Source: Babylonia areolata
Taxonomy: Eukaryota; Mollusca; Gastropoda; Neogastropoda; Buccinidae
Direction: 5' to 3'
Assembly: GCF_041734735.1 (NCBI RefSeq)
Contig: NC_134901.1
Location: forward strand, 15,765,802 to 15,829,801
Length of the DNA: 64,000 nt
Both the position numbers and the translations under genes were made by a program. This document shows, piece after piece, positions 1 through 10,745 of the stretch (positions are counted from its first letter, which is position 1; every line of letters begins with the position of its first letter). The notes below the pieces were generated by a model. The model was not told where the DNA came from and searched no databases. It saw only the letters and a list, made by a program, of their open reading frames with translations.

Positions 1-183
1 GTCTCTTTTCACTTTACCCTGTCTTTCCATTTGCCACACCCTGAGGTACACAGAGAGAGAGAGCGAGCGAGCTAAGATTTTGTGCCCGTGCCCTCCCCGC
101 CACCCCAGGCCCCCCTCTCTCTCCCTATGTCTGTCTCTGTGTATATTCTCCGTCACTGTCTGTCTCTGTCTCTTTCTCCCTCC

Positions 184-281
<98 letters not shown>

Positions 282-314
282 TCTCTGGTAAGTTTTAGTG
301 GGATTCGCGTCTCC
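1..314. repeat. Compound (CT)n(TA)n(TG)n microsatellite and flank
   Basis: Positions 198-281 form one uninterrupted compound tract: about 17 CT units, about 11 TA units, then about 12 TG units. The preceding 100 bases are already pyrimidine-rich. Open frames across it translate only into dipeptide repeats and are not genes. Nothing else is visible here. Confidence 0.95.
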
Positions 315-672
315 GTTTCTTTTTTTTTCCCAGGTCACCGAAAGGCAAAACTTTCGTCGTGGAAATCGCTGTCCTGACGAAAGGATTTTGAGTATTTTCT
401 GTGACTATTTTTGCAAGTTCACAAGATATATTTGGTTTTATGATTACGTCTGTTATTCGCTTTAGACTTCTATGTGTACTATGAGCGTGTTTGTCATATA
501 TCTGCCATTACGTATTCGAACTGATCCATTTATAAATTCTGCCGAGTAGTACGAACAAAAGCTGTGCAAACTAAAAGAAAGCAGTTACCGTGGTGGTCTG
601 CCCATGTCGTCATATGACCCCACTTTTCGCTCTGCGAGCGATTGAAAGACCACCACGGAAGCCGGGCTGCAC
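315..672 (+). repeat. Dispersed repeat G, copy 1, with internal hairpin
   Basis: This block aligns over its whole length with 1222-1562 in the same orientation. Both start at a T-run followed by CCCAGGTCAC and end in a GC-rich stretch. In this copy a perfect 12-bp inverted repeat (588-599 against 647-658, CCGTGGTGGTCT/AGACCACCACGG) encloses a smaller hairpin, CGCTC-tgc-GAGCG. There is no coding potential. The structure suits a non-autonomous mobile element or an RNA-derived element. The family was not recognised and its true ends are uncertain. Confidence 0.7.
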
Positions 673-1012
673 AACCTCCGGGCTATACATGATACTTGAA
701 ATGCAAACAGCAATTAAAACAATGAGATTTGTGGTGTACACAGATAAATAGGTATCGTGTCATCTTGATTTTTTTTTTTCCATTTTGTTGAATTTCCCCA
801 TTTTCAGACGCACTCTCCTCCATGCTTCAACAAAATGCAAAGAATTAGATACTGATTTCGGATTCAAATATAATTCTTTGGAATGAACACATTTCGAAGA
901 TGTGCAAATTTCGACCATTTCATACTGAAAATTAAATTCGTCTTCAATCACACCCATGTCGCGAACGTTATTCACGCGAAATATTGTGAAGTCTAACCAG
1001 TCTCAACAGGTA
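673..1012. other. Unremarkable intergenic sequence
   Basis: AT-rich non-repetitive sequence between two repeats. A 71-codon minus-strand open frame lies here, but it has no recognisable domain and ordinary composition, so it is treated as chance. Confidence 0.6.
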
Positions 1013-1120
1013 ATTTATGACTACTACTTGTTTATGACTACTACCTAATTATTTATGACTACTACCTATTTATGACTACTGCCTATTTATGACTATACCT
1101 ATTTATGACTACTACCTAAC
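1013..1120 (+). repeat. 16-21-bp minisatellite, six copies
   Basis: Six tandem copies of a unit close to TTATGACTACTACCTAT, starting near 1014, 1031, 1052, 1069, 1086 and 1102. Spacing varies because small pieces of the unit are lost or doubled. The array sits exactly between the two copies of repeat G. Confidence 0.9.
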
Positions 1121-1221
1121 TGCAATAGTGATGGTAGGGAGGGTGTGCAGGCCCGGATTTTTGGGATTTCCTGGCTATATTTTTAGCGGGAACCGCGTGC
1201 GCATGCGCGCCTTCATTTCCC

Positions 1222-1562
1222 TTTTTTTTCCCAGGTCACTGAAAGGCTAAGATTTCGTCATGGAAATTGCTGTTCTGACGAAAGGATTTTGAACGTTTTC
1301 GGTAACTATTTTTGCAAGTTTACAAGCAATATTTGGTTTTATAATTACACCCATTATTTGCTTGAGTCTTCTATTTATAATTTGAACGTGTTTTCTTGTC
1401 ACATCTGCCATTACGTATAAACTCTGCCGAAAAGTTATCCGAACTAAAGCAGTGCACACCCAGAGAAGCCAGTTACGGTGGTGGGTTGCGCATGTTGTCA
1501 TGCGACCTACTTCTCGCTCTGCGAGCAACGAAAAGTTCACCACGAAAGCGGGATGCACACCC
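1222..1562 (+). repeat. Dispersed repeat G, copy 2
   Basis: Second copy of the element at 315-672, diverged by scattered substitutions and small indels. The GCTC-tgc-GAGC mini-hairpin near 1517-1528 is kept, whereas the outer GGTGGT/CACCAC arms are partly mismatched. Since both copies keep the same order and strand, a local duplication or two insertions in one orientation are both possible. Confidence 0.7.
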
Positions 1563-1627
1563 TTCCTCCACCTGATTCGGATTTTTTCTTCGTTATTATT
1601 TTCCCCCTCTGAACATGAGGGTGTCAA

Positions 1628-1630
<3 letters not shown>

Positions 1631-1701
<71 letters not shown>

Positions 1702-1770
1702 AGACAGAGAGAGAGAGAGTGTGTGTGGTGTCTTGTGTCGTGTCGTGTCGTGTCGTGCCGTGTCGTGCTT
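1631..1770 (+). repeat. (CA)n microsatellite then GTGTC pentanucleotide repeat
   Basis: A pure (CA)n tract of about 33 units (1631-1696) passes through a short (GA)n run into about six GTGTC units (about 1733-1770). Open frames on both strands here are repeat translations only. Confidence 0.95.
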
Positions 1771-2162
1771 TTGGACCGATTACCTCCCACTTTGTGCACA
1801 TGTGTTGCACAGGTGATCAAATTTTGCCTGTGTGGGTTTTGGATGGTAATTTTAATTGCGTGAATGATTTTCTATTGTTGTTTTCTTTCAAAATGGAATT
1901 CAACGGAATTTGATAGAAACAGGGTTTGTTAGTGGCTTTGATAGGCGATCGATTCGATGCAGTCAGGCAATTTGTGAGTCGTTGGGTTATGTACTGATTT
2001 GCCCTATTTTACAAGTAAAGGAGGTCAATCAGTCAAATCAATCAGTCAATCGCTTTATCGTCTGAACCAGAGTACAGAAATTCGCCTTCATGCTCGTCGT
2101 AGAGAAAATTTACACTTATTTTAAGAGATGGCAACTTTTAAAAGCGAAGACAGTCATTCCAT
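1771..2162. other. Unremarkable intergenic sequence
   Basis: No repeat, gene or RNA signature recognised, apart from a short run of AATCAGTCAA-type direct repeats near 2028-2052. Confidence 0.6.
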
Positions 2163-2391
2163 CCTCTCTCCATACGAACGGCGAAAGAGACGACGTTAAC
2201 AGCGCTTCATCCCAATTACCATCATCAAAATATTGCAAGCGGAACGCTCTTATACTGAAGAGGTGAATGTTGACAAAGAATACCACAGTTCTGACGACGG
2301 AAGCTAAAGGTTGGGTCATTCAGACGCCCACTGGACATCCGAGGGGTCTGTGTAGAGGAGAAGAGAGGACTGACCGTACTGAGTGAGTTAA
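2163..2391 (+). mobile_element. TTAA-bounded MITE-like element, copy 1
   Basis: About 230 bp nearly identical to 24931-25162. The right end reads CGTACTGAGTGAGTTAA. Read inward from its TTAA, that end resembles the left end of copy 2 (TTAACTCTCTCCATTCG), giving imperfect terminal inverted repeats bounded by TTAA. This copy has lost its left TTAA. There is no coding sequence. TTAA ends are the hallmark of piggyBac-type target sites, so a non-autonomous piggyBac-like element is the best guess, not proven. Confidence 0.6.
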
Positions 2392-3050
2392 ACTAAAAAT
2401 GCTCACACGAACATGGCGGGAATGAGCTGGGGATGAGGGACGGAACGGCGTTGCACTATCAGCATCACAGTAGATTTGTTAACAATATAAATACAAATGT
2501 TCGACATACAAATACATTAGTTAATAAGTCTTAATCTTGAAAATAAACTTGATTAGATAAATATAGGTATGAATAATAAAATAAAAAAAGGGGGGGGGGA
2601 TAAAAATAAATGTAGGCAATTAAACGCTTTTGTAAGTTCAAGAGTTTTGTCGTGATTTCATTACAGACGACAGATTAATTGCCAGAATACTTGCCGTTAT
2701 TGACGGAAGTCGGGAACGTGCAGCTTGAAGAAGGATATGAATAAATATTAGCTCAGGTTAGAAAAGAATTATGGCTGAAAGTCTGAGGCCTTTGTGTTTC
2801 ACGCACTGCTTCACGGGTTGCGAGAAATTATATGTAATTATGTCTGTGTGTCCTCGGGGGAACACGATGCAGTTTCTCATTGATATGCATTCCCCTCCGA
2901 TCTCCCCCCTCCCCCAAGCCCCCCACGCCCCCCACCACACACACACTCCTCCATCTGAATATTACGTTTTCATAATGAATGTTGTTATAAGTGCCCCCAC
3001 CTCCACCGTTCTTTTATTAACGAGGGCAGAAAAGGTTGAATCAGTAACAC
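2392..3050. other. AT-rich intergenic sequence
   Basis: AT-rich sequence with a short poly-G run near 2590. A C-rich stretch follows from 2890. The long plus-strand open frame from 2771 runs into polypyrimidine and (CA)n sequence and has no domain, so I do not call it a gene. Confidence 0.6.
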
Positions 3051-3387
3051 ATTCCAGATTCCGAATCATCTCCTCTCCCTCCCTTATTCTCTCTCCCTCC
3101 CCCCCTTCCTCTCTTCCTCTCCCCTCCCTCTCTTTCTCACCCTCCCCTTCTCACCCTCCCCTTCCCTCCCATCTTTCCTCTCCCACTCCCTCCGTCCTCC
3201 CCCCCCCCCTTTTCTCTCTCTCTCTCTGTATCTTTCTCTCTGTGTCACATGTAGACGAACACGGACAAATGTGCACGCGCACACGCAAGCGCGCCTGCAC
3301 ACGCACACGCACGCACACACGCGCTTGCGCAGATGCATTTTCGCATGCACACGCGCGGACGCACACACACGCACACCACACACAAGC

Positions 3388-3445
<58 letters not shown>

Positions 3446-3483
3446 TGCATGGGTGCACGCATGCATGCACACTCACGTGCTCG

Positions 3484-3569
<86 letters not shown>

Positions 3570-3635
3570 ACAACCGCAACTCTCCCCCTCCGCCCCCCAA
3601 ACACACACACACTCTCACACACTCTTGAAGAATGA
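3051..3635 (+). repeat. Polypyrimidine tract and two long (CA)n arrays
   Basis: 3065-3240 is almost pure pyrimidine on the plus strand. It is followed by irregular CA/CG-rich sequence, then (CA)n at about 3391-3442 (26 units) and 3486-3568 (about 41 units), separated by a GC-richer 44-bp spacer. All long open frames here are repeat translations. Confidence 0.95.
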
Positions 3636-3654
3636 ACAATGGGGAGGAGACTGT

Positions 3655-3860
3655 TGACGTCTTGCACTCTGGTGGGTTTGCGATTTCTGCATCTGTGCTT
3701 CTTCGGCCAGTACCCTGGGGCGCATGATTGGAAAAGTGAGGTGTGGGGGGACTGGGCCAGGGCGGTAACGGTAACGTGGTTTATTTCTTTTCACTCAGAT
3801 CAGATTGGTTTTCTCACCGCACCATTGTTATTAGTTTTTGTCTCCCTCCCCTTTGTTTCT
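3655..3860 (+). repeat. Duplicated module M1 preceding a (CT)n tract
   Basis: Shares aligned blocks with 14110-14345, including CTGCATCTGTGCTTCTT, a downstream TGATTGGAAaaGTGA-like block and CTCAGATCAGATT followed by TTTTCTC. Each copy runs directly into a long pyrimidine array. It may be part of a mobile element or a segmental duplicate. No coding potential. Confidence 0.55.
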
Positions 3861-4635
3861 TTGACTCACTCTCTCTGATTCTCTGTCCTTGACTCTCTCT
3901 GTGACTCTGTCTCCTTGACTCTGTCTTCTTGACTCTCTCTCTGACTCTCTTAATGACTCTGTCTTTCTCTCTCTCCTTTACTCTCTCTCTGACTCTCTCT
4001 TAATGACTCTCTCTTTCTCTCTCTCCTTGACTCTCGCTGTGACTCTCTTTGACTCTCTGACTCTCCTTGACTGAATCTCTCTGACTCTTTCTGCGAATCT
4101 CTCTGACTCTTTCTCCGAATCTCTCTGACTCTCTCTCCTTGACTCTATGTGACTTTCTCTCTCTCTCCTCGACTGACTGTCTCCGACTCTCTCTCTCTGA
4201 CTGTCTCTCTCCGACTCTCTCTCCTTGACTCTCTCTCTCTCTGACTCACTCTCTCCGACTCTCTCTCCTTGACTCTCTCTGTGACTCTCTCTCTCCGACT
4301 CTGACTCTCTCTGACTCTCTCTTTGACTCACTCTCTGACTCTCCTTGACTCTTCCTGTGACTCTCTCTCTCTCTCTGTGTGTCTGTCTCTCTCTGACTCT
4401 CCCTCCTTGACTCTTTCTCTCACTGTCTCCGACTTACTGTGACTCTCCTTGACTATCTTCTTGACTCTGACTCTCTCTCTCTCTCTCCCTCCTTGACTCT
4501 GTCTCTGACTCTCTCTGTGACTCTCTCTCTGACTCACTGTGTGACTCTCTCTCACTCACTCTCTTTCTCTCTCTGTGACTCTCATCCTCCCTCTGTCAAG
4601 TCCTCCCTCCCCCTCTCTCCCTACCGCCCCCAAGG

Positions 4636-4666
<31 letters not shown>

Positions 4667-4670
4667 CCTC
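3861..4670 (+). repeat. 800-bp pyrimidine array of GACTCTCTCT units
   Basis: About 750 bp of degenerate GACTCTCTCTCT-type units with minor TTGACTC and GTGACTC variants, ending in about 20 C then (AC)n. The plus strand is almost purine-free. The open frames on either strand are runs of Ser/Leu or Arg/Glu, not proteins. Long mirror-like polypyrimidine tracts of this kind can adopt triplex structure. Confidence 0.95.
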
Positions 4671-5335
4671 CCTCTCTCTCTCTCGATTTCTTTCCCATGA
4701 TTTATTTATTGTTTTTATTTCCATTCCATGTTTTTGAAATAATAATAACCCACACTTAATTTCATCCATATCGCGCTCTCTTCTATCATTACTGTGTGGA
4801 AGTGTGTCTTGAAAGTGTGTGTGTGTGTGTGTGTGTGTGTGTTTCTGGACACTTCGCTTACCGAAAATAGAAGCTTCACGGAACAAAAACAACAACAGAA
4901 AAGAATGTATTGTCTTGTTAGCCCCATTCTGTCTTCCAATGGGTCATGTAACAGCAAGGGATTAATTAACACCGTGTTATCGGCAGGGTTACAGACGTGA
5001 TGTATGTGGCCTTACACCGTTGGAGTTTTGTTGGAACCGTATTCCTTTTTCCTTGCTTTTTAATTGGAGCTTGTTGGTCGTGAGTCAAAGCCATTTTTTT
5101 TTTTGCTCTCACCCAATCTCGACCAGTTTGTGTGTTTCTTTATTTCCTTGATTTGTGTGGGTTTTTTTTTTATCCTTTTTTTCTGTTATTGCGGGTTTGG
5201 AGGATTTCTTCTTAACAAAGGATGAAAATAACGTATAAGTCAGTCACGAGTATTAAACCCCCAATGGAAAAAAAATCTGTTTTCCTGTTGAACACCCCAG
5301 TTATTGAAAGAGAGAGAGAGTGAGTGGGGAAGTGG
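4671..5335. other. Intergenic sequence with short (GT)n
   Basis: Contains (GT)n at about 4817-4841 and several T-runs. No gene or recognisable element. Confidence 0.6.
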
Positions 5336-5662
5336 AGGGAGGCAGAATTGTGTACCAGCATTACCCAGTGCATCAAGTGTATGTTGCAGGGAGGCTGAAT
5401 TGTTCACCAGCATTACCCAGTGCATCACGTGTATGTTGCAGGGAGGCAAAATTGTTCACCAGCATTACCCAGTGCATCTAGTGTATATTGCAGGGAGGCA
5501 GAATGGTTTACCAGCATTACCCAGTGCATCACGTGTATGTTGTAGAGAGGCAGAATTGTGTACCAGCATTACCCAGTAAATCACGTGTATGTTGTAGAGA
5601 GGCAGAATTGTTTACCAGCATTACCCAGTGCATCACGTGTATGTTGCAGGAAAGCAGAATTG
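5336..5662 (+). repeat. 52-bp minisatellite, six regular copies
   Basis: The anchor CCAGCATTACCCAGT recurs at 5355, 5407, 5459, 5511, 5563 and 5615, exactly 52 bp apart. Units differ by a few substitutions and no indels. Because 52 is not a multiple of three, the open frames crossing it read the same unit in rotating frames, which argues against coding. Confidence 0.95.
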
Positions 5663-6215
5663 CGTGGCGTTTCGGTAGTCGCTGTTTGGTTTGGGTTTTT
5701 TGAAAATCTCTTTTCTGGCATGTTTGTGGTGCGTCCTTTGGTGGTGCTGGGGCTGTTTTAGTTCTAATAGTATATTCACCATTTAGATTTTCGTAAACGT
5801 TTCATATTTTCTAACACTTACCTTAGTGTCATTTTTCCCTTTTCTATCGTCTCATTTCATCTGTTTTTCCTTTTCTTTGAGTGATGCATTCATATTTATT
5901 ATCTTGAGTGGTGAATACCCGCTTTTATTGCAGTGTGACCTACTCCATAGATTCCTTTTTAATCCATGGGTAAGACATTACTGGGGATGGTCAGTGCCGA
6001 GGTATCTCAAGAATCGTGCCAAATTTTTTTTCTCGAGTATTAATCAAATGCTGTTTTAAACAGAAGTTTGTGGCTTGACGCTGACGTGTGCGTCCACATT
6101 TCCACTGTGGCCCAGATTTCTATCGCTGGTGTGGCAGCTATATGTGCGTCCTGATAATGTTTTTGACAACTATATATGTTAATTTTCTTTTGTATCTGTA
6201 TCTAAATCTCTCTCT
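5663..6215. other. Unremarkable intergenic sequence
   Basis: T-rich non-repetitive DNA with no gene, RNA or element recognised. Confidence 0.6.
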
Positions 6216-6232
6216 CTCTGTATGTATGTATG

Positions 6233-6291
<59 letters not shown>

Positions 6292-6316
6292 ATGTGTGTC
6301 TGTGTGTGTCTGAGTG
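6216..6316 (+). repeat. Compound (GTAT)n(TA)n(TG)n microsatellite
   Basis: Four GTAT units, about 20 TA units and about 9 TG units, trailing into TGTC variants. The order resembles the tract at 198-281. Confidence 0.95.
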
Positions 6317-7444
6317 TTGTGTATAAAATCATTTTCAAATTTATGCTTGATTCATGTACATTCAGGATCTCACGTCAATGAACACCCTACACCTTCCCCA
6401 AACAACCACCGCCCCTCTATTTTTGCCTCTTTGTAATTAATATAACACACAATAGGCGCATACATGGAAGTCCGCGCACGCAAGCGAGTGCATGGTGATT
6501 TTTTTTTTTTTTTTTTTTTTAGTCTTTTTCATTGATATTTTGTGTTCCATTTTATTTCTTTTCTCTTTTTTTCAGTTTCTGTGCACCCTCACCACCACCA
6601 CCATTTTTTTGTTGGTTTGCTGGTGGTTTGTTGGGTGGTGGTGGTTTGTTTGTGTTTTTTTTTGTTTTTGTTTGTTTTTTTTGGGTTTTTTTAACTCCAG
6701 CGCTAGGTGGGGAAAACACACACGTGTATTTGCTTACCTCAGTATCCTGGTCAGATAACACTGCATGTATCGGACGGAAGAGCCCAGTATGGTCGTAACC
6801 CGCTACTAACTGTGTGTAGTATGGAACTGACCGGTGGCGTAGTTCGGTCAACGTAGGCATTTAGTCACGTGTAACTGTCAAAAAGTTGGAACCAAGCAAT
6901 GCAACTGGCTCCAGGAGACTCTGTGGGGATGTGTGAGGCATGGACAGAATAGGTTTTCTGAAGGAGCGTTTGCTTCTTAACCTTAAGTGGAAGCCAGAAT
7001 TGTGAACGAAATCATGGGTCAGACTTAAAATCAGTATGGCGATGTTGTGCACTGCGCATCGGAGCTAACTGAAGACATTTTCGCAAAGTTCACAAATTTA
7101 CGCAAACGCGCACATGGAGTGAGACAGGAAAAGACATATTGCCAATTTGTTCACGTATTTTTAGTGTGTGTATGTGCGTGTGTGTGTGTGTTATTCAGGA
7201 GAAACTGATTAAGGTCACATAAATATAATGCCATCTTACTCTTGTCGATCTTTCTTCGGTGTGTCTTGTTTTATGATGGTGCTGAAATCTTTGACATTTA
7301 TGTCTGCATTTGTTTAGCGTAAAATGATCAACACCTTGTCTGGTGTGGGTCAGGTTTTATATTGCACATTCCGAGGGAACATCTAACGGCATAGCAACTT
7401 TAAGATGAAGAGGACGACGCACAGCCGGGAACAGTTGCAGATTT
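6317..7444. other. Intergenic sequence with long T runs
   Basis: Holds a 22-base T-run near 6499-6520 and a G/T-rich stretch at 6600-6690. 6700-7060 is non-repetitive, with no domain in any frame. 7160-7190 carries a short (GT)n. No gene is supported. Confidence 0.55.
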
Positions 7445-7853
7445 CTTTGTATTTTATTATTGTTTTGTATGGTTATTTTTTGTTACAACAGATTTCTCTG
7501 TGTGAAATTCGGGTTTCTCTCCCCAGGGCGACTGCGTTGCTACACTGAGAGCGCCACCTTTTTTTCTTTTTCTTTTCTTTTTTTCTTTAAGAATTCTATC
7601 GATTTTTCTACTGAATTTTGCCAGGGACAAGCCTTTTGTTACCGTGGGTTCTTTTACATGCGCGAAGTGCATGGTACAAACAGGACCTCGATTTATCATC
7701 TCATCCGAATGTCTAGCGTCCAGACCACCACTCAAGGTCTAGTGGAGGGGGAGAAAATACTGGCGACTGTGCCGTGATTCGAACCAGTGCGCTCAGATTC
7801 TCTCGCTTCCTAGGCGGACGCGTTACCTCTAGGCCATCAGGCCACTGGTTTTA
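7445..7853 (-). mobile_element. tRNA-headed SINE, family B, copy 1
   Basis: On the minus strand the tRNA-like head is at 7770-7853, with an A-box-like TGGCCTAGAGGT and the B-box-like GGTTCGAATCA. Next come the family-B body (CACTCAAG-type centre, GTAAAAGAACCCACGG, TCCCTGGCAAAATTC), a GC-rich block ending in AGAAATCTGTTG, and an A-rich tail of ATACAAA-type repeats at 7445-7485. About 410 bp, apparently full length. It pairs with the plus-strand copy at 11412. Confidence 0.85.
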
Positions 7854-7867
7854 GTCTCTTCCTCATG

Positions 7868-8052
7868 CTGTGTGTACATGTTACAAGAAAGGTATACTGT
7901 AGGGGCACACTGCGAATGGGCCTGTCTGGATTCTTTCTGGATTTGCCCGTCAGTAATCGCCACAAGTCTTTAAGTATTCATGGGTCTAGACACTGTTCCC
8001 CGAGGGAGTAGAGCTTACTCCTTGTGAATGCGTTCAACTCAGGTTTTTGCGC
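7868..8052 (+). repeat. Dispersed repeat D, copy 1
   Basis: About 185 bp aligning with 24420-24620 in the same orientation. Shared blocks include CATGGGTCTAGACACT, AGAGCTTACTC and GTGAATGCGTT. It lies between two oppositely oriented family-B SINEs. Nature unknown; no coding potential. Confidence 0.65.
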
Positions 8053-8057
8053 CCAAA

Positions 8058-8455
8058 CGTTGGCAATGGCGTATTGGTAGTGCGCCCAACCAGAAAGCCG
8101 AGTATCCACAGATTCGAACCTCCTGTGCGGACCGAGGATTTTTATCCCCCACCCCACCTCCCTTCACATGATCTTGAGTGGGAGTTTTGGTGCCTGTCTT
8201 TCGGATGGGGGGACCCGTTGTGTACAGCATGCGCTTAGCGCACGTAAAACAACTCTTGGTAACAAAAGGGTTGTTCCAGCAAACGTTTGTAGATTTAAAA
8301 AAAGAAAGAAAAAAAAAGCCCGCTTTGATAGCAAAATGAATACACATGCAGAGACAAAGAGACAAAAGATGAGTGGCGCTGCACTGTAGCGACGCGCTCT
8401 GTCCGAGGAGAGCAACGCGAATTTTACGTCCAGAAACCTGTTGGACCACACAAAA
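8058..8455 (+). mobile_element. tRNA-headed SINE, family B, copy 2
   Basis: The body matches family B (GAGTGG, GCGCTTAGCGCACGTAAAA, GTAACAAAAGGGTTGT, GGCGCTGCACTGTAGCGACG), but the head is different. It carries GGCGTATTGGTAG as the A-box region and AGATTCGAACCTC as the B-box region, not the copy-1 head. The tail passes into CAGTA-type repeats. With copy 1 it forms an inverted SINE pair about 200 bp apart. Confidence 0.8.
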
Positions 8456-8654
8456 AAAACGTTCTGAGTACAGCAGAATACAGGGCAATACTGTGCAGTA
8501 CAGTACAGTTAAACACACGTACACACACACGTACACACACACACAGTCACACACACACGAAATAAACACGCCTACTTGAAAGCGTGCAGTATCTCCAGGG
8601 TGCTCTTGTGGAAGTTCTGATGCCTTATAAAGTTAGGGTCGTGTTTATTTTCGC
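8456..8654. other. Intergenic sequence with short (CA)n
   Basis: CAGTA-like tail repeats and (CA)n around 8520-8560. Nothing else is visible. Confidence 0.6.
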
Positions 8655-8786
8655 CCACTACTTGTCCTAGTGTCCCGCTTTCTGTCGCTGAAGTGGAAAC
8701 TACATCTGTGTTTTGACAAGATCTCGCGTGAACACAGAACTCAACCTGGCTCTGTCTCTGTTTTGTTTTGTCTGTCCGTTTTGTCT

Positions 8787-8831
<45 letters not shown>

Positions 8832-8862
8832 CACACACACACAAACACACACGCGCGCGCGC
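8655..8862 (+). repeat. Duplicated module M3 with (CT)n(CA)n tract
   Basis: CTTTCTGTCGCTG, TGAAGTGGA and GCGTGAACACAGAAC blocks align with 25425-25520, and CTTTCTGTCGCTG also recurs at 21108-21120. It runs into about 25 CT units (8777-8828) and then (CA)n with CG interruptions. Confidence 0.6.
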
Positions 8863-10230
8863 TCGCACATACACTATTGTTTCCTACCCCTGTCCAACTT
8901 TTCAACTCCAATTTCTCTCTGTCTGCTGTACCAGTTTCTTTACTCGCTTTCCCTCTCTCCCTTTCTGACCACCTCGCTCTGTCTCTGTCTCTGTCTGACT
9001 CCTTACGCCTCTGTCTCTCTTCTCCCTCCCTTTCTTACCTCTGTCTCACTCTGTGTCTCCCCCTTGTTTCTTTAATCCCTTTCCATCACTCCCCCCTTCC
9101 CATCTTCTCTTGTTGCATTTCTCTTCTCATCTCTTCCTTTACCTCTTTCTCGTTTCCACATGCACTCGTTTCTTGAAGAGGCTATTCGTCAGATAAATCT
9201 CTCGGACAGCGACGCATCGTTGAATATATAATGAAGTGTTGGGCAAGGCACGTAAAATAAAGAAATTAATGGTCCCGTGTATTCAATTTCTGGAAAACGG
9301 TGCTTTGTGGGGGAAAACGATCATGGAAATCCTTTTCCGTGAAAGGCAGTGTCCATCAACATTTTTTTTTTACGTATAGGATGTCGGAGTTTGCTATGAG
9401 GGGTTTTTCTGTGATACGAATAAACAATACAAAACGGAGAACTGTTGCAGGCAAAAATTCTGTTCGGTGGTCGTGAAGTTTTATCCACTTACCTCGACGC
9501 GTGAGAGTGGGTGTGAGCGGTAGAGCGTGCCTGGCTTTGAGAATGCAGTCTGGTTCAAATCAGCTCGTGGCTTGCAGACAGTAGGTTCAATGAAGTACTT
9601 TTTTCTGGAACTGGATTAAGGCTTTTGCACGTTTTCCTTTCCATCCAGTGATGATGCAGGTTGAGTAGTTGTGGTGTGTGAAATGTATATATGGAAATGT
9701 TATTCCTTTTGCATTACGGAAGTCATAGAAAAGCTCACAGCAGGATTGAGAGATAGGTACTTGCTGTAGCTGTATGGACAGGTTTTGTTTTTTTGTGAAC
9801 AAATGGTTCTTCTGTTCAGTCCATGGGGGGGGGGGGGGGGGGGGGAAGCAGAGCCTGATCTAACGTGTTGTTTCTTTTTTTTTTCTTCTTTCTTTTCTTT
9901 TACGAAAACCGGAGGTTTTTAGTTGTAAAATGGGCATGCTTCGCTTTATCCGAGGGCTCTCGGATGTGGCCCACATAGGGTGCAAAGCTGGATGGAAACG
10001 GCCCTTGTCAGTGTCGTTCAGTACACTGGACCGCCGTCAGTGTAAAATTTCCGCATGTCTTGGGGAGTAGGTCATTTGCGGTGCATGACGTATCGTTTCT
10101 GATATATTTATGTATATGCTTCTGAGAATTGCACTGTTTTGTTTTTGGGGTTTTTTTTCCCTGCTCTGCCTGTCTTCAGCATGCAGCACAAAGGGATAAG
10201 CTGGCTGGATTTTCTTTGTCTGCCTATGTT
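8863..10230. other. Intergenic sequence, pyrimidine-rich then mixed
   Basis: 8920-9170 is pyrimidine-rich. 9510-9570 has a tRNA-like look (GTGAGCGGTAGAGCG, then GGTTCAAATC) and may be a SINE head remnant. A poly-G run of about 23 bases occurs at 9823-9845, with T-rich runs near 9870-9900. No gene is supported. Confidence 0.5.
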
Positions 10231-10500
10231 TGTCTGCTCTGTGTCCTCTCTCTCTCTCTCTGTCTCTCTCTCTCTCTCTCCCTCCCTCCCTACTTTTCCG
10301 TCACCCCCTCCCTCCTTTCTCTCTGCTCTCGTTCTATATGAGCGCGCGCACACATACACAATACGTATACATATACGTATATGCATTTGTGTGTGTGTGT
10401 ATTACTCACTCAGGCATGGACACACACTTTCCTTGTCTCATTCTCAGACATAAGATTTTAATGTACGTATGCACTCCTTTAGATATAGGACTTTACACAC
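10231..10500. repeat. Pyrimidine microsatellites
   Basis: CT-rich tract at 10245-10330 followed by short CA/GC, ATACGTAT and GT runs to about 10400. Low-complexity only. Confidence 0.85.
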
Positions 10501-10745
10501 ATGTATGATTGTCATTCGTGTCCGACTATGACCATCGGAACAGCAGGGGAGGTAACTGCTGTCCCGACTATCTGGCCAAGTTACATCCCCACTCGCTCGG
10601 CCGAGAAGGCTTTAGGACAGTCGGCGTTGGGGATGGTTCCCAAAGGCCAAATAGTCGCCAAGGCTGCAGCACTAAGAGCCAGTGCAATTTTGCCTCCTAG
10701 TTTGAGAGTCATACTCCTTCACAAAAGACTAAGCTGCAAATGATT
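10501..10745 (+). other. Distinct GC-balanced block, possible repeat fragment
   Basis: A sharply bounded, non-microsatellite block of about 245 bp, flanked by CA-type sequence on both sides, with two overlapping open plus-strand frames (80 and 63 codons). Neither frame has a domain I recognise. The block resembles a dispersed repeat fragment more than an exon, but there is no second copy in the window to prove it. Confidence 0.3.

Noticed and set aside
1247-1913. Open frames up to 187 codons over (CA)n
   Set aside because: The translations are Thr/His or Val/Cys dipeptide runs from the microsatellite.
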